Shown here: one piece after another, positions 1 through 5,326 of the stretch
Layout of the letters: each line of letters starts with the position of its first letter
How positions within the stretch are numbered: the first letter of the stretch is position 1
Assembly: GCA_013140875.1 (NCBI GenBank)
Contig: JABFSB010000111.1
Location: 1 to 7,391 of the forward strand
Length of the DNA: 7,391 nt
Direction of reading: 5' to 3'
Origin: Acidobacteriota bacterium
Lineage (GTDB): Bacteria > Acidobacteriota > Blastocatellia > Pyrinomonadales > Pyrinomonadaceae
Translations under genes and position numbers: made by a program
Notes under the pieces: generated by a model
What the model saw: the letters and a program-made list of their open reading frames with translations, nothing else
Told to the model about the DNA's origin: nothing
Database searches by the model: none

Positions 1-332
1 TGTTTCAGCCTTATCGCGGTTGGCTTAGCGTATTTGATTTTGTACTTGAGATATATACCATCCAGCCGCTGCCGATGGAGTTAAGAGAAAAAGCCATCGA
101 CGCGGTCGCGGCGTTCATTGCACCAGGTGGTGAATTGATAGTTGTCACGCGCGGCCGCGAGGATGACGAAAAGCCCGAGCGGCTGCCCTGGCCGCTTTCG
201 CGAAAAGACCTTTCTCGGTTTGAGCACAACGGTTTGAAACAAGCATCCTTCGAGGTATTGCCCGACGATACGGATGACGAACCGGCACCGCGGTTTGTGG
301 TGAAATATGTCAATCCGCGGCACTTACCTTAA
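1..332 (+). CDS. Class I SAM-dependent methyltransferase, C-terminal part (5' end outside window)
   Basis: The reading frame is open from base 3 to the TAA at 330-332, giving 109 visible residues with no start, so the gene begins upstream of the window. The visible part starts at FDFVLEIYTIQPLP, the acidic strand-and-helix segment typical of the middle of a Rossmann-fold methyltransferase. It continues with ELREKAIDAVAAFIAPGGELIVVTRG, the helix-glycine turn-strand that follows the SAM pocket. A PWPLSRKDLSRFEHNGL segment and a final antiparallel strand (PRFVVKYVNP) complete the usual C-terminus of the fold. The SAM-binding glycine-rich loop must lie upstream. The acceptor substrate cannot be told from this piece. 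The gene ends 14 bp before the first antitoxin, and its last codons contain part of that antitoxin's promoter region. A start at the internal ATG (75) is unlikely because it would cut through the fold. Confidence 0.8.
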   Translation, partial: FQPYRGWLSVFDFVLEIYTIQPLPMELREKAIDAVAAFIAPGGELIVVTRGREDDEKPERLPWPLSRKDLSRFEHNGLKQASFEVLPDDTDDEPAPRFVVKYVNPRHLP

Positions 333-340
333 TATATAAT
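310..340 (+). promoter_or_regulatory. Promoter of toxin-antitoxin module 1 (leaderless)
   Basis: A perfect -10 box TATAAT lies at 335-340 and the ATG of the antitoxin begins at 347. With the canonical 6-nt gap the transcript would start on the A of the ATG. There is no Shine-Dalgarno sequence, and no room for one. No TTGACA is seen. TCAATC at 310-315, 19 nt upstream of the -10 box, is the best -35 candidate because the same hexamer occurs at nearly the same place in module 2. The promoter region overlaps the end of the methyltransferase gene. Confidence 0.6.
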
Positions 341-346
341 GCAGGT

Positions 347-568
347 ATGAATACAACCGTTGAAACAAGTGTCGTCTCTCGTTCGCGCGAGGTGATGAGC
401 GGAGCGGCCGTGTTCAAGGATACCCGTGTTCTCGTTAAAACATTGCCGGACTACCTTGCCGGTGGACATTCCATCCAGCACTTTCTTGAAGATTTTCCTA
501 CTGTTAGCCGTGAGCAAGCGGTTGAATTTTTGCGGGAAGTAAGCCATTCGTTCGAGGCCGTGAATTGA
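347..568 (+). CDS. DUF433 family antitoxin, module 1
   Basis: This 73-residue protein has the DUF433 pattern: a short start strand (SGAAVFKDTRVLVKTL), then PDYLAGGHSIQHFLEDFPTVS with the G-x-S and the proline before a predicted recognition helix, then REQAVEFLREV. DUF433 proteins carry a winged or homeodomain-like helix-turn-helix and commonly act as antitoxins to DUF5615 PIN-like toxins, binding both toxin and operator. The ATG is preceded by a -10 box at the spacing expected for a leaderless mRNA. The stop TGA (566-568) shares a base with the ATG of the next gene (568-570), so the pair is translationally coupled. The partner toxin is frameshifted here, so this antitoxin may be an orphan, or it may still repress its own promoter. 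It is clearly divergent from the second DUF433 protein in the window, so the two modules are not a recent duplication. Confidence 0.85.
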   Translation: MNTTVETSVVSRSREVMSGAAVFKDTRVLVKTLPDYLAGGHSIQHFLEDFPTVSREQAVEFLREVSHSFEAVN

Positions 569-884
569 TGAGAGTACTGCTGGATGAATGTTTGCCAAAG
601 AAACTCAAGGTCGAAGTCGATGCCGATATTGTTAAGAGGTGCCCGAAGCAGGATGGGCGGGCAAACAGAACGGTGAATTGCTAAGGCTTGCAGAAATAGA
701 CTTTGACATATTGCTCACCAACGATCAAAACATGGAGCATCAGCAAAAGATCAAGAGTTTTGACTTGGCCTTCGTCGTGCTGGCAGCCCCGACAAACGAC
801 ATTGACGACCTGCTTCCATTCATGCCCGCCGTCAACGAAATATTAAGCTCGATCAAACCGGGGAACATTGAATACGTCAGGTGA
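568..884 (+). pseudogene. DUF5615 PIN-like toxin, broken by a single-base deletion
   Basis: Translation from the ATG at 568 gives MRVLLDECLPKKLKVEV, the hallmark start of DUF5615 (Mut7-C/PIN-like) RNases with the first acidic pair at D6/E7. After about residue 23 the frame meets wrong residues and stops at TAA 682-684. From about 639 the next frame continues the family correctly: VPEAGWAGKQNGELLRLA, then DILLTNDQN with the second metal-binding aspartate (about D53), then LAFVVLAAPTNDIDDLL, ending at TGA 882-884. The break is at 636-639 in AAGAGGTG, where one base seems missing from the codon between K and V. Restored, the protein would be about 105 residues, normal for the family. The rest shows no decay, so the lesion is recent or a sequencing or assembly error. 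No X XXY YYZ slippery site is present. GAGG at 554-557 lies 10 nt before the start and may serve as ribosome site. Confidence 0.85.
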
Positions 885-962
885 GAGCGGCGACGCAAAT
901 ATTGCGCATTGTTCGAAAGAACTTAAGGTTCAGGCAAACGCTACCTGTTGTTTCAAGGCCAA

Positions 963-997
963 AAATATCAATCGATAGTGATTTCTTGCTATATAAT
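963..997 (+). promoter_or_regulatory. Promoter of toxin-antitoxin module 2 (leaderless)
   Basis: The 119 bp between the broken toxin and the next antitoxin hold a perfect TATAAT at 992-997, six bases before the ATG at 1004, so transcription should start on the A of the start codon. AAATATCAATC at 963-973 closely matches AAATATGTCAATC at 303-315 before module 1. Its TCAATC ends 18 nt before the -10 box, where a -35 element or an antitoxin operator would be. AATATC also occurs twice (964-969 and 995-1000), 31 bp or three helical turns apart, flanking the core promoter. No Shine-Dalgarno sequence precedes the ATG. Confidence 0.6.
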
Positions 998-1003
998 ATC
1001 GGT

Positions 1004-1252
1004 ATGAACGATCAGGCACTGTTAAAGCGAATAACACTCGATCCGAAAGTGTTGACAGGAAAGCCAGTGGTGAAAGGCACGCGCTTGTCGGTTGAATTTA
1101 TCCTTAACCAATTGGCCCACGGCGCGACGACTGCGGAAATATTGGATGAATACGAAGGCCTAACAATGGAAGACATTCAAGCCTGCTTTCTTTTTGCGGG
1201 AGAGTCGTTGAGCCGGACTGAGTTTATGCCGCTCGTCATGGAGACGGCTTAA
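1004..1252 (+). CDS. DUF433 family antitoxin, module 2
   Basis: The 82-residue protein fits DUF433 closely: LLKRITLDPKVLTGKPVVKGTRLSVEFIL, the family's opening strands with GKPVVKGTR, then NQLAHGATTAEILDEYEGLTMEDIQACFLFA, the helix-turn-helix and recognition helix. The expected role is to bind and silence the downstream PIN-like toxin and to repress the operon. The start at 1004 was chosen because homologous sequence begins just after it and because the -10 box at 992-997 would lie inside the gene if the upstream GTG at 881 were used. Its TAA is followed 3 bp later by the toxin ATG. Base composition is visibly richer in A and T than in fumC or the dioxygenase gene, as is usual for mobile toxin-antitoxin cassettes. 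Confidence 0.88.
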   Translation: MNDQALLKRITLDPKVLTGKPVVKGTRLSVEFILNQLAHGATTAEILDEYEGLTMEDIQACFLFAGESLSRTEFMPLVMETA

Positions 1253-1255
1253 AGA

Positions 1256-1600
1256 ATGCGGTTTCTTGTAGATGAATGTACAGGGCCGACGGTCGCAAAA
1301 TGGCTTCGTGAAAATGGACACCAAGTCTTTTCTGTTTACGAAGAAACACAAGGTGTCGCAGATGAACAACTCCTGTCGAAAGCTGTCGATGAGAACTGGA
1401 TATTAATAACGAACGATAAAGATTTTGGCGAAATGGTTTTTCGCGAGCGGAGACCTCACCGAGGCGTTGTCTTCTTGCGATTGGGCGATGAGCGTTCTGC
1501 GAACAAGATCCATGTGCTGCGGCATCTGCTGGAAAATTACAGTGACAAATTGCGGAATAATTTTGTCACCGTAACGGAAACGAAAGTGAGGGTTGCATGA
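1256..1600 (+). CDS. DUF5615 PIN-like toxin, module 2 (intact)
   Basis: The 114-residue protein opens with MRFLVDECTGPTVAKWLRENGHQVFSV, the DUF5615 start with acidic pair D6/E7, and has the second metal site in WILITNDKDFGEMVF (aspartates near residues 54-56), followed by RRPHRGVVFLRLGDE. In the PIN-like superfamily these acidic residues hold Mg or Mn for RNA cleavage, so an mRNA or tRNA endoribonuclease toxin is expected; the target is unknown. It lies 3 bp after its DUF433 partner, the standard order. GGAG at 1240-1243 is the only weak ribosome site, about 12 nt away, so coupled translation is likely. Its last codons overlap the start of the persulfide dioxygenase gene by ATGA (1597-1600), an unusual junction between a toxin and a metabolic gene. 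It belongs to a different subgroup from the broken toxin upstream, which has the GWAGKQNGELL signature. Confidence 0.85.
   Translation: MRFLVDECTGPTVAKWLRENGHQVFSVYEETQGVADEQLLSKAVDENWILITNDKDFGEMVFRERRPHRGVVFLRLGDERSANKIHVLRHLLENYSDKLRNNFVTVTETKVRVA
1588..1591 (+). promoter_or_regulatory. Shine-Dalgarno site of the dioxygenase gene
   Basis: GAGG (within GTGAGGG, 1586-1592) lies 5 nt before the ATG at 1597 and inside the last codons of the toxin. It supports the start at 1597, where the stop and start codons overlap as ATGA. Confidence 0.6.
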
Positions 1601-3072
1601 TCTTCAAACAATTTTATCTAGGCTGCCTTTCGCATGCTTCCTATTACATCGGCTCGAATGGCGAGGCGGCGATCATCGATCCGCAGCGGGATGTGCAGCA
1701 GTATTTGGACGAGGCGGAAACGCACGGGCAAAAGATCAAGTACATAATCGAGACTCATTCGCATGCCGATTTTGTCAGCGGGCACGTTGAGCTGGCGGCG
1801 AAAACCGGTGCCGAGATCGTTTACGGACAGCGGGCGAATACGAAATTTGTTACGCACAAGGTGAAAGATGGCGACGAGCTTTTTGTCGGGGATGTGAAAC
1901 TCAGATTTTTGGAAACGCCGGGTCACACGCCCGAAGGAATTACGATCATTGCCGAGGAGCGGGGCGGGGACACTCTTGTCCCCATCGGCGGTTCCTCCGT
2001 CAAAAGTTCGTTCGAACGTCGAAGCGACATTCGTGAGGACAAGAGTGTCCTCGCTCCGAAAATGTTCACTGGCGACACTTTATTTATCGGCGATGTCGGG
2101 CGGCCCGACCTGATCGGGTCGAAAGGCTTTACGGCGCAACAGATGGGCGAGATGCTTTACGATTCGCTGCACGACAAGATCTTAAAGATGCCCGACGAAA
2201 CGGAAGTTTACCCGGCACACGGTGCGGGCAGCTTGTGCGGCAAATCGCTGTCGAAGGAAACGTGGTCCACACTCGGCGAGCAGCGGCGATTCAATTATGC
2301 TTTGCAGCCGATGTCGAAGGAAGAATTTGTAAAGATAGTCGCGGCCGATCAGCCGGAAGTTCCGGCATATTTTCCGAAGAGCGCAGCGAAAAATCTTGAA
2401 GGCTCGGCCTCGCTCGCTGATCTTGAAAAACCGAAGCAGCTTTCGACCGGGGAGATAGATGGCTTCGACGGGATCGTTATGGACGTGCGGGTTAGTGCGG
2501 AATATGGTGCGGGGCATGTGCCGAATTCGATAAATATTGGCCTGGGCGGGCAGTTCGCGTCGTGGGCCGGCACGCTTGTTCCGATCGGGACGAACATTGC
2601 CGTCGTCGCCGAAACGGAGGCGCAGGTCGACGAGGCGTTTACGCGCCTCGCACGCGTCGGGCATGAGTCGGTGAAAGGATTTATTTTGATCGGCGATTGC
2701 ACGGCGGAGAAAAAACGGATCGAACAGGTATCGGTGGAAGAGATGTCAGAACTAACGCAATCGGAAAAGTATCTTCAATTCGTTGACGTTCGCCGTCCCG
2801 CCGAACATGCTGCCGGCCATGCTGTGCGAACGCTGAATATTCCGCTCGATAAGCTTCCAAAGGAATTCGGCAGGCTCGATCCGCAAGTGCCGACGTACGT
2901 GATCTGCCAAAGCGGTTATCGTTCCAGTTTAGGCACAAGTATTCTGGAAAATGCGGGATTCAAGAACGTTTATAATGTAACGGGCGGGACGGCTGCGTGG
3001 ATCGAAGCCGGGCTTGGCGTTGAATCCGGCGGAGCGGCCGCATGTGTGGGTAACGTGGGTGAGGTATATTAA
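1597..3072 (+). CDS. MBL-fold persulfide dioxygenase with pseudo-rhodanese and rhodanese domains (CstB-like)
   Basis: The 491-residue protein is a cytosolic multidomain enzyme of sulfide or persulfide detoxification. Residues 1 to about 250 are an ETHE1/CstB-type metallo-beta-lactamase domain: THSHADFVSGH (H54, H56, D58, H63), ETPGHTPEG (H110), FTGDTLFIGDVGRPDL (D160) and VYPAHGAGS (H208). By alignment to ETHE1, H54, H110 and D160 should bind the single Fe(II). Residues about 280-370 form a rhodanese fold with DVR and GHVPNSINI but no cysteine at the active-site position (IAVVAETEA), hence a pseudo-rhodanese. Residues about 385-475 form a rhodanese with active loop CQSGYRSS (C437). The order dioxygenase, pseudo-rhodanese, rhodanese matches CstB, which converts persulfides to thiosulfate. 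The protein is longer than usual because residues about 121-154 come from an inserted palindromic element. F59 in place of the His of HxHxDH is, from memory, common in this subfamily. It is co-directional and overlapping with the toxin upstream. Confidence 0.9.
   Translation: MIFKQFYLGCLSHASYYIGSNGEAAIIDPQRDVQQYLDEAETHGQKIKYIIETHSHADFVSGHVELAAKTGAEIVYGQRANTKFVTHKVKDGDELFVGDVKLRFLETPGHTPEGITIIAEERGGDTLVPIGGSSVKSSFERRSDIREDKSVLAPKMFTGDTLFIGDVGRPDLIGSKGFTAQQMGEMLYDSLHDKILKMPDETEVYPAHGAGSLCGKSLSKETWSTLGEQRRFNYALQPMSKEEFVKIVAADQPEVPAYFPKSAAKNLEGSASLADLEKPKQLSTGEIDGFDGIVMDVRVSAEYGAGHVPNSINIGLGGQFASWAGTLVPIGTNIAVVAETEAQVDEAFTRLARVGHESVKGFILIGDCTAEKKRIEQVSVEEMSELTQSEKYLQFVDVRRPAEHAAGHAVRTLNIPLDKLPKEFGRLDPQVPTYVICQSGYRSSLGTSILENAGFKNVYNVTGGTAAWIEAGLGVESGGAAACVGNVGEVY
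1956..2057 (+). repeat. In-frame palindromic element inside the persulfide dioxygenase gene
   Basis: The segment begins with GGAGCG (1956-1961) and ends with its reverse complement CGCTCC (2052-2057). Next to each end is a perfect hairpin: 7-bp stem GGGGACA/TGTCCCC with loop CTCT (1966-1983), and 7-bp stem GAGGACA/TGTCCTC with loop AGAG (2035-2052). The two hairpins are also inverted copies of each other: GGACACTCTTGTCC at 1968-1981 is the exact reverse complement of 2037-2050. Between them is a further 10-bp palindrome, CGTTCGAACG (2009-2018). The length of 102 bp is 34 codons, open in the gene's frame, so the enzyme gains residues about 121-154 without a frameshift. No clear target duplication beyond a 2-bp GA is seen. 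It resembles in design the palindromic elements found in frame in Rickettsia genes, though the sequence is different. Strand is nominal because the element is near-symmetric. Confidence 0.8.
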
Positions 3073-3079
3073 AATATTA

Positions 3080-3109
3080 GCTGATAGCTATTGGCTGTTA
3101 GCTATCAGC
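3080..3109. repeat. 11-bp inverted repeat in heptamer array between convergent genes; possible terminator
   Basis: GCTGATAGCTA (3080-3090) and TAGCTATCAGC (3099-3109) are perfect reverse complements with an 8-nt loop. The same stretch also reads as four 7-nt units, each beginning GCT (GCTGATA, GCTATTG, GCTGTTA, GCTATCA). It lies in the 71-bp gap between the converging dioxygenase and YIP1/TPR genes. On the minus strand the hairpin is followed by a T-rich run (TAATATTTTAAT), so it could end transcription of the membrane protein gene. On the plus strand no T-run follows. The stem is only moderately rich in G and C, so termination is a weak claim. Confidence 0.5.
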
Positions 3110-3143
3110 CAGAGGCGATTTCATTGGCAAGTTCTGTTCAAGC

Positions 3144-4472
3144 CTACAACTCTTTCTTAGCCAGCTTGCTCCAATGCGTTGTGCCTCGTCGGCTGAAATC
3201 AGGGGCGGCTTTGGCGTAGTCGATCGTTTGCTCGAACATCTTTCGTGCTTCGTCCAAATTGCCCTGAGCCTTTAGGACTTTTCCGAAATAGTACAGGCCC
3301 TCGACATCGGCCGAGCGGCGGATGGTGAATTTTTCGAGAGCGTTGTGAGCTTCATCGAGCATGTCCGCATCGAGATAGGTGATGCCGATCTCGCGCCACA
3401 CTTCGCTGAGGGCGTGCTTGTCGTTTTGCTCGACGACGGTCGCAAAATGGTTCAGGGCTTCTTGCAGGTTGCCGTGGCCACGCTCGATCTTGCCCATTTC
3501 GTAATTTGCGTCGATCTCGGTTTCGTCAATTTCAAGAGCTTTGCGCAGGTGGTCGACGGCCTTGGCTTCCTGTCGTCGCTGAAGATAGATCAAAGCAAGC
3601 TGCACGTGCGCGTCGGCGTCTTTTGGGTTGACGGTCGCGTTGTGCAGAAAGCGTTTGAAGTTCTGCTTTTGCCGCATTGCATTACCGAACCCGCGGACCT
3701 CGCCGCCGATCGAACCGCCGAGATACATATACGCGTAAAACAAGAGAAACGGCGAAAACAGCCAGGGCGACACGTACTGCATCACCAGCGTTCCCAGACT
3801 TAGTGACAGCCATGCCAGCCCGACCACCGCCACGGCCGGACCGTAACCGGTACCCAGAGCGGTCCGAAGTGCGAATATCATAAACACGCCGAACAGCAGC
3901 CCGCTGGCTGCCCATAGGGCGAGGTAAACCTGCGGATCTGGGCTCTGCGAATAAAGAAGAATACCAACAACCGCGAACGGCAGATGCGCGGCTGCCCAGG
4001 CGCTCAAGGTGCAAACCGCAAGAGTTCCGTAATCTCGTCTCAGCACCAATCCAAAACTGCCAATGCCGAAAAAGGTCATCAGCAGAATTGCCGCCGGAAC
4101 GTAAAATACGGAAAGGGCCAGCAGCGGTTGATAAAATTTCGCGGCATCGAATGAAAAGAACTTAAAGAACCTGTCGCCAACCAGCGGAATCGTCCGGCGC
4201 GCGCTCATCGCCCGGTCATAATCCGACTGGGCCTTGTCGAATTTCGCCTTTGCCTGGGCTTCCGACACCTCATCGTATTCCGGCTCGTAGAATTCTGAAA
4301 TACTCGGAATGCGGTAAGCGGTTTCGAGCGGCGCGGTTACCGTCGCGAAAAAAGCCATTGAAACGAACAATACAGCAACGGCCGCAAACACCCAGCTCCC
4401 ATGGTCCATCAAATCGCTCATCGCGGACGCGGGGCTGTAGAAAAGTTTTAATATCGCTTTGAGATTTTCCAT
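3144..4472 (-). CDS. YIP1-like multi-pass membrane protein with C-terminal TPR repeats
   Basis: The 442-residue protein opens with MENLKAILKLFYSPASAMSDL, a short amphipathic start typical of YIP1-family proteins. Six hydrophobic segments follow, at about residues 27-45, 115-136, 148-173, 183-205, 212-232 and 236-252. A charged loop (about 60-95) separates the first two. From about residue 283 come four tetratricopeptide units (near 283-316, 317-350, 355-388, 389-422) with the usual A/L/Y pattern, for example DAHVQLALIYLQRRQEAKAVDHLRKALEID. The likely picture is a membrane anchor presenting a protein-binding TPR domain; partner and function are unknown. I chose the ATG at 4472-4470 over an in-frame ATG at 4547 because a promoter (4514-4543, minus strand) lies between them and the added N-terminus is basic and unlike the family. 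No Shine-Dalgarno site is clear. Confidence 0.85.
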   Translation of the reverse strand: MENLKAILKLFYSPASAMSDLMDHGSWVFAAVAVLFVSMAFFATVTAPLETAYRIPSISEFYEPEYDEVSEAQAKAKFDKAQSDYDRAMSARRTIPLVGDRFFKFFSFDAAKFYQPLLALSVFYVPAAILLMTFFGIGSFGLVLRRDYGTLAVCTLSAWAAAHLPFAVVGILLYSQSPDPQVYLALWAASGLLFGVFMIFALRTALGTGYGPAVAVVGLAWLSLSLGTLVMQYVSPWLFSPFLLFYAYMYLGGSIGGEVRGFGNAMRQKQNFKRFLHNATVNPKDADAHVQLALIYLQRRQEAKAVDHLRKALEIDETEIDANYEMGKIERGHGNLQEALNHFATVVEQNDKHALSEVWREIGITYLDADMLDEAHNALEKFTIRRSADVEGLYYFGKVLKAQGNLDEARKMFEQTIDYAKAAPDFSRRGTTHWSKLAKKEL

Positions 4473-4513
4473 CGATCGGACGCGGGGCCAGCGTGGCGAG
4501 GCAGGCTTCGATA

Positions 4514-4543
4514 ATCGTAAGTGCAGGCGGGAACCTTTGTCAA
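4514..4543 (-). promoter_or_regulatory. Sigma-70-type promoter of the YIP1/TPR gene
   Basis: On the minus strand TTGACA (4543-4538) and TACGAT (4519-4514) are separated by 18 bp. Transcription would begin near 4507, leaving a leader of about 35 nt before the ATG at 4472. This is the only perfect TTGACA box noted in a promoter position in the window. It lies back to back with the leaderless promoter of module 3, so the 120-bp gap between 4472 and 4593 is a divergent control region. Confidence 0.55.
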
Positions 4544-4577
4544 TCAATTTTATCGCGGTCAGTTAGGCGCTTTTCCG

Positions 4578-4586
4578 TGCTAAAAT
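4578..4586 (+). promoter_or_regulatory. Extended -10 promoter of toxin-antitoxin module 3 (leaderless)
   Basis: TGCTAAAAT at 4578-4586 is an extended -10 element (TGn plus TAAAAT). Its last base is again exactly 6 nt before an ATG (4593), predicting a transcript that starts on the start codon. An extended -10 can work without a -35 box, and none is seen at the right distance. No Shine-Dalgarno site precedes the gene. Confidence 0.6.
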
Positions 4587-4592
4587 ATAGCA

Positions 4593-4859
4593 ATGAGTTT
4601 GACGGAAATCTTGGAAGAAGTAGCCAAATTGACTCCTCACGAGCGAAACCAAGTGGCTAAAGCTCTTGACGCGCCGACCGACATCCCGGACTGTAAAGAC
4701 GCAGACATGCGGAAGCGTCAAAACGAGCTAAATGAAAGATTAGCGGCGGAAGGCGTTTTGAGACGACCGCCGGACCCAAATCGGAAGCCGAGGAAATTCA
4801 GTCCGGCAAGGATCAAGGGCAAACCTTTGTCGGAAACTATTATCGAGGAACGTCGATAG
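4593..4859 (+). CDS. VapB-like antitoxin of module 3
   Basis: The 88-residue, highly charged protein starts with MSLTEILEEVAKLTPHERNQV, a helix seen in many addiction-module antitoxins, has a basic and proline-rich middle (RRPPDPNRKPRKF), and ends with GKPLSETIIEERR. That C-terminal stretch is the toxin-neutralising tail of antitoxins paired with PIN toxins. I see no AbrB, RHH or HTH domain clearly enough to name the DNA-binding fold, so the assignment rests on the tail and on the neighbour. The TAG stop (4857-4859) is directly followed by the GTG start of the PIN toxin, with no base between. The start at 4593 is fixed by the promoter and by the first in-frame ATG. It reads away from the YIP1/TPR gene. 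Confidence 0.75.
   Translation: MSLTEILEEVAKLTPHERNQVAKALDAPTDIPDCKDADMRKRQNELNERLAAEGVLRRPPDPNRKPRKFSPARIKGKPLSETIIEERR
4845..4850 (+). promoter_or_regulatory. Shine-Dalgarno site of the VapC-like toxin
   Basis: GAGGAA lies 9 nt before the GTG at 4860, inside the last codons of the antitoxin. It supports GTG as the toxin start and shows that the internal gene of this operon uses a normal ribosome site while the first gene has none. Confidence 0.5.
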
Positions 4860-5324
4860 GTGGAAGTTATCTTCTTTGATACGAGCGCTCTCGCGAAACG
4901 ATATATTGACGAAAAAGGCTCGGCCTGGATCGGGTATTTTTTCCACGATGAATCCGATTGTTTGGTCTACATTGCCGAAATAACGATAGTCGAGCTGGCC
5001 TCAGCGATCGTGAGGCGGTCAAAAGGCGGCTCGCTTTCGGCTGAAGAAGCTAGGCAGCTTCTGGAGCTATTCGACGATCATCTGTCGAGCCAATATTACG
5101 TGCTCGAATTAAACTCAAAAATAATCGACGGGGCCCGGGGCATCGTTGAGAAGTACGGCCTTCGTGCTTATGACGCCGTTCAGGCGGCAGCAGCAGAACA
5201 TTTGAATCGAAATCAGATGGCGAATGACCTGCCTGCCGTAGTTTTGGTATCAGCCGATCTGGAATTGTTGGCGGCCGCACGGGCCATGGGGTTGCGGACC
5301 GAAGACCCGAACGATCATCCTTAG
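4860..5324 (+). CDS. PIN-domain RNase toxin, VapC-like
   Basis: The 154-residue protein has all four acidic positions of a VapC PIN domain: D7 in FFDTSALAKRY, E45 in TIVELASAI, D105 in LRAYDAVQAAAA and D133 in LVSADLELLAAARAMG. PIN toxins of this group cleave RNA, often tRNA or rRNA loops, in a metal-dependent manner; the target here is not predictable. Translation starts at GTG (shown as Met), adjacent to the antitoxin stop, with GAGGAA upstream. The length is in the usual range for the family. Its TAG stop is only 2 bp before the ATG of fumC, so toxin and fumarase almost certainly share a transcript unless a promoter lies within the toxin gene. Confidence 0.9.
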   Translation: MEVIFFDTSALAKRYIDEKGSAWIGYFFHDESDCLVYIAEITIVELASAIVRRSKGGSLSAEEARQLLELFDDHLSSQYYVLELNSKIIDGARGIVEKYGLRAYDAVQAAAAEHLNRNQMANDLPAVVLVSADLELLAAARAMGLRTEDPNDHP

Positions 5325-5326
5325 AA

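Noticed and set aside
634..641. Programmed frameshift in the first toxin
   Set aside because: Joining the halves needs a -1 shift, but neither AAG nor AGG can re-pair one base back and no slippery heptamer is present; a deletion or sequencing error is simpler.
911..922. Small GTTC-GAAA-GAAC hairpin before module 2
   Set aside because: A 4-bp stem is expected by chance and nothing else links it to the promoter.
881..1003. Upstream GTG start (881) that would lengthen the second DUF433 protein by 41 residues
   Set aside because: The added part has no family similarity, overlaps the end of the broken toxin and would contain the -10 box; the ATG at 1004 is better.
2182..2702. Open frames antisense to the rhodanese part of the dioxygenase gene
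   Set aside because: They mirror a well-supported coding region, have no domain pattern and no upstream signals.
4473..4547. Longer N-terminus for the YIP1/TPR protein from the ATG at 4547
   Set aside because: A TTGACA-N18-TACGAT promoter lies within it, and the added 25 residues are basic and unlike the family start.
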